Origin: Bacteroidales bacterium
GTDB taxonomy: Bacteria > Bacteroidota > Bacteroidia > Bacteroidales > VadinHA17
Length of the DNA: 55,332 bases
Direction: 5' to 3'
Assembly (NCBI GenBank): GCA_011620595.1
Contig: WOYX01000014.1
Location: 1 to 55,332 of the forward strand
Both the position numbers and the translations under genes were made by a program. Under the pieces are notes generated by a model that saw only the letters and a program-made list of their open reading frames with translations, had not been told where the DNA came from and did no database searches. Shown piece after piece: positions 49,397 to 55,332 of the stretch (position 1 is the first letter of the stretch; each line of letters starts with the position of its first letter).

Positions 49397-52384
49397 TCAG
49401 TTCAATATCTCAAGCATCTCCTTTACGCCGAGCTCCTCGAACGGATTGTGCATACCGGCAAAGGTGCCGGCCAGCTTTGACTTTCTCTCCTGAAGTCTGA
49501 TTATCTTTTCCTCTATCGTCTGTTCCGAGATGTATCTTGATACAAATACCCTTTTTTTCTGGCCTATCCTGTGTGCCCTGCTCAGTGCCTGTATCTCCGA
49601 CGCAGGGTTCCACCAGGGGTCAAGGATGAAGACATAATCTGCCTCAGTCAGGTTGAGTCCCACGCCACCGGCCTTGAGGGAAATCAGAAAGACCCTGATG
49701 CTGTCATCATTCCTGAAGCTTTCAATAACACCCTCCCTGTTGCGTGTCGATCCTGTCAGCATCGCAAACCCGATACCGTTTGCGTTGAGCCAGTCAGGGA
49801 ACAACTCGAGGTGCTTGACGAAAGAGGAGAAGACGAGTATCTTATGTCCCTCTGCAACAACACTTTCAATATTGTGAATTATGGTGTCATACTTTCCTGA
49901 TCCCCCGCTGTATGAATCATCGGTCAGGATCGGATGGATGGCTATCTGCCTGAGTCGCATCAGTCCCTGGAGCACTATGATGGCAGATTTTTCCATGCCC
50001 ACGGACTCTATATTCTCAAGTATGCTGTTACGTACGGCAGATTTCTCTCTCTCATAGATGGAAGCCTGCTCATCTGACATGTCACAGTGGATAACCTGCT
50101 CGGTCACAGGCGGCAGCTCGGTAACGACCATCTCCTTGGTTCGTCGCATGATGAAGGGCTGGATGATCTTCCTGAGCCTGGTCTCCTTCTCCTCTTCAAA
50201 ATTCTTTTCGATGGGTATGGCAAACTCTCTCCTGAAGAAGGTTAGTGAGCCGAGCAGGCCTGGATTGACAAAGCTGAGCTGTGTCCAGAGGTCTGTCAGA
50301 GAGTTTTCAATGGGCGTACCGCTGAGGACCAGCCTGTGGCTTGACCGTAGGCGCATGACCGACCTGTAGATGTTGGAGGTGGGGTTTTTAATGTGCTGGC
50401 TCTCGTCAAGGATTACGTAGAAGAAGTTTATCGCGGAAAGGATCTCAATGTCCTGCCGTACCGTGTGGTAGCTTGAGATAATTATGTCATAACCATACAA
50501 GTGCGCGGCTGATTTGTGCCTGCCGGTGCCGTGATGGATCACCGCGGTAAGTGACGGACAAAACTTTTTTATTTCGTTGTACCAGTTGTGACAGAGTGAT
50601 GCCGGAACGATGACCAGCGATGTGTCGGAACTCTCTCTGTCGCTGAACAGGTTCATCTGTACCGGGGTTCTGCCGCTGCCCTTACTGTCCGGAATCAATT
50701 GTGACGGATTCTCTTCCGCTTCAGGGCGCCGCCGGTTTTCCTTGTTCCATGCCAGCAGTGCCAGTGCCTGCAGGGTCTTGCCCAGACCCATATCGTCGGC
50801 CAGGCAGCCTCCCAGGTTCTGGGTCTGCAGGAAGTGGAGCCAGCTCAATCCCTCAGCCTGGTAAGGCCGCAACTCGGTGGTGATTGCTGCCGGCGGAGTC
50901 AGCTGCGGGATCTGGTCGGGAAAACAGAGTTTTTCGAGGCTGATACAGGAATCGCAGTCGTCACCGGAGATGATGTCGCTAACCAGGGCAAAGTGCTGTT
51001 TGTGGAGCATGATGCTCTCCTCGCGGTCACGACCCATCTCAAAAAGGCCTCTGTAGCGGGTGAACCACTCTTCCGGAAGGATGGCGACGGTGCCGTCAGG
51101 CAGTGTGTACTCACGTGCTCCGTCAAGAATGTTGCGCCGCAGCCTGGTAAACGGGATGATAAAGGAACCTATCTGCACCATAGCCCTCACATCAAACCAG
51201 TCATTAATCAGTTCATGGTTCAGATTCAGCACGACAGGTTCGAGGGAATAATTGCGGTCGAGGCTCCCGGTGCGGATAGTCAGTCCTGCCTCTTCCAGCC
51301 GTGGCCGGTTGTAAGCTATCGCTTCAATCAGGTCGTAGAGAGAGTTGTTACTCCCGCGCGTGGCACCCGGAGTCATGAAATTGATCCCGTCTTCGGTGAA
51401 AAGCCCGGCATCATGCAGCGCACCGATGCAATTCTTTTCCCAATTGAGGTCGCGATCCTTTCTGCTGAAGATAAATTCTCCCTGTTCATTTCTGAAGGTA
51501 GTGAAATGCGTCATCTCATCGGACGAGAAGATGGTCCGGTCATCATAACGGAAGGTAAGGATGACGGCAGGATGGCCGCCTACGGTTATCTCAAGTGTGA
51601 TGAATGCCTGCCTTGCAGGAGTTTTCTCTTCAAGCGTGAATCCGCTGCCGGTGACTTTATATCTGTTGATGACCGAAAGCACAAAAGTGCTGAAATATTT
51701 CTCCTCCGCGGTACCCGGTATACTGATCTCGTCCCTCTCAAGAAAGGGCTTCAGTTTGGTGCCCTCAATGTCAGAGAGAAAATAGAGGGTCTGGTCTGAT
51801 CTTATAACACAGGGCCTGTTTGAGAGTATCTCCGTTGATGACTTTCGCAGGTCAATCGGCCTGCCGTTGTGTTCAACCGTCAGGGAGTAACTGCTGCCCC
51901 CGATGTTGCGGTCAAACCTGAATACCGGCATAGCTTCCTCAGGGGCAATAGTAAGCCTGTCTTCGGGATGCAGCGTGGTAATTCCGAGCTTCTGAAGGTA
52001 TACAGGAATCTCCTCATTGAGTGCTATATGAAGACAATGATGGATACGGGTCTCAATGTAGGGCTTGATAAGCCTTTCAAACTCCCTGTCGGTTACCATC
52101 CCGAGAAACTCCTTTACGTTTTTATGCTTTGAGAATAGCCTGTAGAGATGCCTGTCAGAATATTCATTTACCAGCCTTACAATCTCCCTCTCCTCATTGT
52201 CAAGTCCTGAGAGAGTTGTTCCGTCAGGAAATGGAGCAAGGGCTTCAACTGGCAGGTAGTAATCTTTACCATTCTGTTTTTCAAGCATATAGGGCACAAG
52301 AATCGTCCCCCAGCGTCGGTGCTGGGTAAGTATCAGTGCAAAGAGCCTCTCACGCTCCCGGTTGCCGGGCTGGTACATGGACAT
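49397..52384 (-). CDS. SNF2-family DNA-dependent ATPase/helicase
   Basis: A 995-residue protein. The C-terminal half holds the SNF2 ATPase: motif I DDMGLGKTLQALALLA (~residues 530-545), motif II ILDESQHIKNP, motif III LSGTPIENSLTDLW, and the second RecA-like lobe with FSSFVKHLELFPDWL, LISLKAGGVGLNLTEAD, and ALSRAHRIGQKKRVFV. The N-terminal ~480 residues are the bacterial SNF2-associated region. No SWIM zinc finger, nuclease domain or defence-system partner is present nearby, so a role in transcription or repair housekeeping is more likely than phage defence. Confidence 0.93.
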   Translation of the reverse strand: MSMYQPGNRERERLFALILTQHRRWGTILVPYMLEKQNGKDYYLPVEALAPFPDGTTLSGLDNEEREIVRLVNEYSDRHLYRLFSKHKNVKEFLGMVTDREFERLIKPYIETRIHHCLHIALNEEIPVYLQKLGITTLHPEDRLTIAPEEAMPVFRFDRNIGGSSYSLTVEHNGRPIDLRKSSTEILSNRPCVIRSDQTLYFLSDIEGTKLKPFLERDEISIPGTAEEKYFSTFVLSVINRYKVTGSGFTLEEKTPARQAFITLEITVGGHPAVILTFRYDDRTIFSSDEMTHFTTFRNEQGEFIFSRKDRDLNWEKNCIGALHDAGLFTEDGINFMTPGATRGSNNSLYDLIEAIAYNRPRLEEAGLTIRTGSLDRNYSLEPVVLNLNHELINDWFDVRAMVQIGSFIIPFTRLRRNILDGAREYTLPDGTVAILPEEWFTRYRGLFEMGRDREESIMLHKQHFALVSDIISGDDCDSCISLEKLCFPDQIPQLTPPAAITTELRPYQAEGLSWLHFLQTQNLGGCLADDMGLGKTLQALALLAWNKENRRRPEAEENPSQLIPDSKGSGRTPVQMNLFSDRESSDTSLVIVPASLCHNWYNEIKKFCPSLTAVIHHGTGRHKSAAHLYGYDIIISSYHTVRQDIEILSAINFFYVILDESQHIKNPTSNIYRSVMRLRSSHRLVLSGTPIENSLTDLWTQLSFVNPGLLGSLTFFRREFAIPIEKNFEEEKETRLRKIIQPFIMRRTKEMVVTELPPVTEQVIHCDMSDEQASIYEREKSAVRNSILENIESVGMEKSAIIVLQGLMRLRQIAIHPILTDDSYSGGSGKYDTIIHNIESVVAEGHKILVFSSFVKHLELFPDWLNANGIGFAMLTGSTRNREGVIESFRNDDSIRVFLISLKAGGVGLNLTEADYVFILDPWWNPASEIQALSRAHRIGQKKRVFVSRYISEQTIEEKIIRLQERKSKLAGTFAGMHNPFEELGVKEMLEILN

Positions 52385-52643
52385 AAAAATAGAATCTGCA
52401 ATGTTTAAATTCTTCAGTAAAAAACAAAGTGTCGGCGCTGTTTTTTTGTTAAGATGTCATAAGTTCAGGGTAATCCATTTCGATCCTGCACCGGACCTCA
52501 TGTACCGATAATTTTAATATCTTGCCATTCCTGTTTACAACAGGAGATGAAGATGAAACATCGATGATAATTCCGTTTAGCACACAGGCGGAGAATTATA
52601 TCATGGATGTTCCATCCGGCCTTTAAAAACAAATAATACAAGG

Positions 52644-55253
52644 ATGAAAAGGATATTTGCTGCAAGCTTATTATTAACTGTTACTCTGGCTGTTTCAGCT
52701 CAGGTGACGCCCCTTACTGCAGGCTGGAGGGCGAAGAAGGCCTCGGAGGTAAATGTTGACGGATGCCATCTGACAATGTCTGATCCTGACCTGTCCGGAT
52801 GGATCAGCGCCACTGTTCCCGGTACGGTTCTGACGACCCTGGTGAACAACGGTCGCGCGCCTGAACCCTGGTTTGGTATGAACAACGAAAGTATCCCTGA
52901 TGTATACAATGAGGGGCGTGATTATTATACCTACTGGTTTTTCACCCGTTTCTCCGCCGAGACGCTAGACTCCACTAAGCAGGTCTGGATCAACTTCAGG
53001 GGCATCAATTACAGGGCAGAGATATATTTCAATGGTAAAAGGATCAGTGATGACACCCATGAGGGTATGTTTCTGCGCCAGAAGTACAATGTCACGTCAC
53101 TGTTGAACAGGAGGGATTACAACCGCCTTGCGGTGAAGGTTGAGCCGCCCCTCCATCCGGGTAACCCCAACGGCGGCCAGGGCGGCGACGGCATGATAGG
53201 GCGCGATGTGACCATGCAGTTCACGGCAGGATGGGACTGGATACAGCCAGTCAGGGACCGCAATACCGGTATCTGGGATGAGGTCACTATTGAGGTCACG
53301 GGCGATGTTGATATACAGAACGGATTTGCCAGGACACGTGTGCCCGGCGCCCGTCTTCCCGGTGAGTTGCAGGACCCGGCCTTCGTGACCTTCTCTGCTG
53401 ATTTTGAGAATGTTACCGACAGGTTGGTTGAGGGTGAGGCTGCCATAGCCTACATGGGTTCCATTGAAAAGAAAAAGATAAAGATAGAGCCGGGGACAAC
53501 AGTTACAATTGCCTTTTCAGAGATGAAACAGACTGACCCCAGGATATGGTGGCCCAACGGAATGGGTCAGCCGTCACTCTATCCGGCGGTAATAACATTT
53601 CACGACAAGGAAGGCACAACGCTGGACAGGGAAGATATGATGTTTGGATTCAGGGAAACAGGGAGCTGGTTCGATGAGAAGACAGGCTCGTGTGTCTTTA
53701 CTATCAACGGCCAGAAGGTATTCATCCGCGGTGCCAACTGGATAGCCTCAGACGGTATGCTGCGCCTGAGCCGCTCAAGATACGATGCCGAGGTGAAGAT
53801 GCATGCCGAGATGAACATGAACATGATCAGGGTGTGGGGAGGCTCCATCATGGAGAGGCCGGAGTTTTATGAGGCATGCGACAAGTACGGTATACTGGTA
53901 TGGCAGGATCTGTGGATCACCGGCGACTGCAACGGCAGGTGGCCTGACACCCTCCGAAAGGCTGAGACACAGGCACGCCGCCGCGAGTATCCTGACAACC
54001 ATTCTCTGTTTATCAATTCGCTGGCCGACCAGGTAAAAATGCTCCGCAATCACCCTTCGCTCTACATGTACTGCGGCGGCAACGAGTTTCCGCCGCCGCC
54101 GGAGCTGGACGCCCGGATAAGAAAGACGCTGGCCGCCCTCGATGGCACAAGGCTCTACTTCGATGAGTCAACCTCTTCAGATATCCTCAGGAACACCATC
54201 GGAGGTACAGGCGACGGTCCATATAATGTCAGGGAACCCCTCTGGTTCTTCAAGGAAAAGTGGCATCCGTTCAATCCTGAGATAGGTTCAGTGGGTCTGC
54301 CAAATATGGAGTCACTTGAGAAGATGATGAAGGAAAGTGACCTGATTGTGCCCTCAGACAGGGAGGTGAATGAGGTATGGCGCTATCATAAATACATGGG
54401 CTACGGAGACATGATTGATAGAATGGGGGAGGTGAGTGACCTGAAGGACTTCGTGACGAAGGCGCAGCTTGTCAACTATGAACAGTACCGTTCGATGGTT
54501 GAAGGATATACCTCGCACATGTGGGACTGGTACACCGGCTTTCTGCTATGGAAGAGCCAGAATCCCTGGCCGGCACTCAAGGGGCAGATGTACGACTGGT
54601 ACCTTGATCAGAATGCAGGCTTCTACGGTTTCAGGCACGGGGCAGCGCCGGTACATCTGCAGTTCAATCCGGCAGACTCGGCCGTCTATGTCGTCAATGC
54701 CACGCCCAGGGAGCGCAAGGGTATGAGGCTCGATGCCCTCCTCACTGATGAGAACGGCAGTGAGCTCTGGAAAGCATCTCAGGAAACCGCTCTTCCTCCC
54801 AACAGCCACATAAAGGTGTGGGATGTGGATCTCGGGGGCAAGCCGGCTAAGGTTTATTTTCTGCGGCTGCGCATAACTTATGTCTCCACCGGCCTTATCA
54901 TGGATGAGAATACCTACTGGCTTCCCCGCGACGGCGACCAGAAGGAGCTGATGGCTCTTGGCACGGCAAAGATTGTCGGGCAGATGATGAAGAGCAACCA
55001 GGGCAAGTTCACCGTTGACATAGCAAACAGCGGCGATGTGGCAGCCTTCTTCGTAAGAATGAAGGTTGTCCGGGCCATTGACGGAATGATGGTGACACCC
55101 GTCTTTTTCGACGACAATTATATTGTTCTGCTGCCGGGAGAAAAAAAGAGTATCACTGTAGATGTGAACTTGCTTGAGTCCAATGACCGCAACACCCCGC
55201 TCATGCTCCATCTTGAGGGTGTCAACCTGCCGGAGCAGATGATCAGGCTGTAG
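52644..55253 (+). CDS. Secreted glycoside hydrolase family 2 (beta-mannosidase / EBM-like)
   Basis: An 869-residue enzyme with a signal peptide (MKRIFAASLLLTVTLAVSAQ). Domain order: galactose-binding-like sandwich (~20-210), immunoglobulin-like domain (~220-320), TIM barrel (~330-620), then C-terminal beta domains. The acid/base Glu481 is in YCGGNEFPPPPEL and the nucleophile Glu546 in FNPEIGSVGLPNMESL. The latter motif resembles plant mannosylglycoprotein endo-beta-mannosidase and exo-glucosaminidases (NPE-GSVG) more than classic beta-mannosidase. It probably attacks beta-mannosyl or glucosaminyl linkages in the periplasm; the exact substrate is undetermined. The 259-bp upstream gap shows a small CCTGTT/AACAGG palindrome. 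Confidence 0.9.
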   Translation: MKRIFAASLLLTVTLAVSAQVTPLTAGWRAKKASEVNVDGCHLTMSDPDLSGWISATVPGTVLTTLVNNGRAPEPWFGMNNESIPDVYNEGRDYYTYWFFTRFSAETLDSTKQVWINFRGINYRAEIYFNGKRISDDTHEGMFLRQKYNVTSLLNRRDYNRLAVKVEPPLHPGNPNGGQGGDGMIGRDVTMQFTAGWDWIQPVRDRNTGIWDEVTIEVTGDVDIQNGFARTRVPGARLPGELQDPAFVTFSADFENVTDRLVEGEAAIAYMGSIEKKKIKIEPGTTVTIAFSEMKQTDPRIWWPNGMGQPSLYPAVITFHDKEGTTLDREDMMFGFRETGSWFDEKTGSCVFTINGQKVFIRGANWIASDGMLRLSRSRYDAEVKMHAEMNMNMIRVWGGSIMERPEFYEACDKYGILVWQDLWITGDCNGRWPDTLRKAETQARRREYPDNHSLFINSLADQVKMLRNHPSLYMYCGGNEFPPPPELDARIRKTLAALDGTRLYFDESTSSDILRNTIGGTGDGPYNVREPLWFFKEKWHPFNPEIGSVGLPNMESLEKMMKESDLIVPSDREVNEVWRYHKYMGYGDMIDRMGEVSDLKDFVTKAQLVNYEQYRSMVEGYTSHMWDWYTGFLLWKSQNPWPALKGQMYDWYLDQNAGFYGFRHGAAPVHLQFNPADSAVYVVNATPRERKGMRLDALLTDENGSELWKASQETALPPNSHIKVWDVDLGGKPAKVYFLRLRITYVSTGLIMDENTYWLPRDGDQKELMALGTAKIVGQMMKSNQGKFTVDIANSGDVAAFFVRMKVVRAIDGMMVTPVFFDDNYIVLLPGEKKSITVDVNLLESNDRNTPLMLHLEGVNLPEQMIRL

Positions 55254-55275
55254 AAGTCGGAAAGTCTCTAAAGTC

Positions 55276-55328
55276 GAAAGTCTGAAGTCTCCCACCTCCG
55301 CCAAGGCTTCGGAGGGCAGAGAAAGTCT
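55276..55328. repeat. Dispersed intergenic repeat (copy 2)
   Basis: Downstream of the GH2 stop, sequence rich in AAAGTC surrounds CCTCCGCCAAGGCTTCGGAG and GGGCAG. It is the reverse-complement relative of the spacer at 5772-5858, here without the ~45-bp central part. The element may continue past the window edge. Confidence 0.7.
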
Positions 55329-55332
55329 GAAG

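Noticed and set aside
50834-51799. 321-codon open frame on the plus strand opposite the SNF2 helicase
   Set aside because: Antisense shadow of a conserved coding region; no domain, no start signal.
49397-52384. SNF2 helicase as part of a phage-defence island
   Set aside because: No nuclease, methyltransferase or other defence-type partner nearby; it is flanked by a membrane protein and a glycosidase.
52474-52626. 51-codon open stretch upstream of the GH2 gene
   Set aside because: No ATG until its last 20 codons, no ribosome-binding site and no recognisable homology; treated as promoter-region sequence.
54546-55304. 252-codon minus-strand open frame opposite the GH2 gene
   Set aside because: Antisense shadow within a clearly conserved GH2 C-terminus.

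Overview
The window reads as a chromosomal segment of an anaerobic, fermentative, polysaccharide-using Bacteroidota bacterium. This rests on a DUF3127 protein, tandem FKBP isomerases typical of the phylum, SDR-type uronate reductases, DUF4861 and KduI/KduD pectin enzymes, a GH2 mannosidase-like enzyme, and promoters resembling the phylum's TTG/TAnnTTTG type. No rRNA, tRNA, CRISPR array, transposase or phage gene was seen.

Layout. (1) 0.1-5.7 kb, minus strand: M3 oligopeptidase, DUF3127 protein, two FKBP-type isomerases, MnmD tRNA methyltransferase and a HAD phosphatase. (2) 5.9-12.8 kb, minus: transketolase, 6-phosphogluconate dehydrogenase, PdxB, a LarA-like (nickel-pincer racemase family) protein and a HAD protein. 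(3) 12.9-21.7 kb: a pectin/galacturonate locus with an SDR reductase, hexuronate MFS transporter, KDPG aldolase, UxaC, UxaE, pectin esterase, GH105 fragment, DUF4861 lipoprotein, KduD and KduI. Four of these genes are visibly broken. Eda and UxaE each lack a large internal block yet stay in frame, and a pectin-esterase 5' fragment is fused head-on to a short GH105 fragment that ends at a 62-bp palindromic repeat. The locus is either decaying or mis-assembled. (4) 22.0-35.0 kb, minus: an 18-gene operon for a membrane-bound group 4 [NiFe] hydrogenase (NuoB/C/D/H-like core plus two ferredoxin subunits) fused to a whole Mrp-type antiporter set with two large antiporter-like subunits. It begins with a sulfhydrogenase-type HydB/HydG electron-input pair and ends with a maturation protease and an unknown zinc-ribbon-like protein. 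(5) 35.2-41.4 kb, plus: rex and the complete hypFCDEAB maturation set. (6) 41.6-45.0 kb, plus: a trimeric NADH-linked [FeFe] hydrogenase with a stripped-down NuoF-like subunit. (7) 45.2-55.3 kb: an NSS and an AGCS sodium symporter, a membrane protein, a SNF2 helicase and a secreted GH2 enzyme.

How the genes work together. The centre of the window is a hydrogen-metabolism island. Rex senses NADH/NAD+, and a palindrome with Rex-box geometry covers the predicted transcription start of the [NiFe]-Mrp operon. A perfect Rex box overlaps the GTG start of rex, and a weaker match lies upstream of the [FeFe] hydrogenase. I infer a redox-controlled pair: a soluble [FeFe] enzyme that vents NADH electrons as H2, and a membrane [NiFe] complex that couples H2/ferredoxin/NAD(P) electron transfer to Na+ or H+ translocation. 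Its gradient could drive the downstream sodium symporters. The hyp genes supply the NiFe(CN)2CO centre. The [FeFe] maturases HydEFG, the LarBCE cofactor genes, UxuA and KdgK are not in the window.
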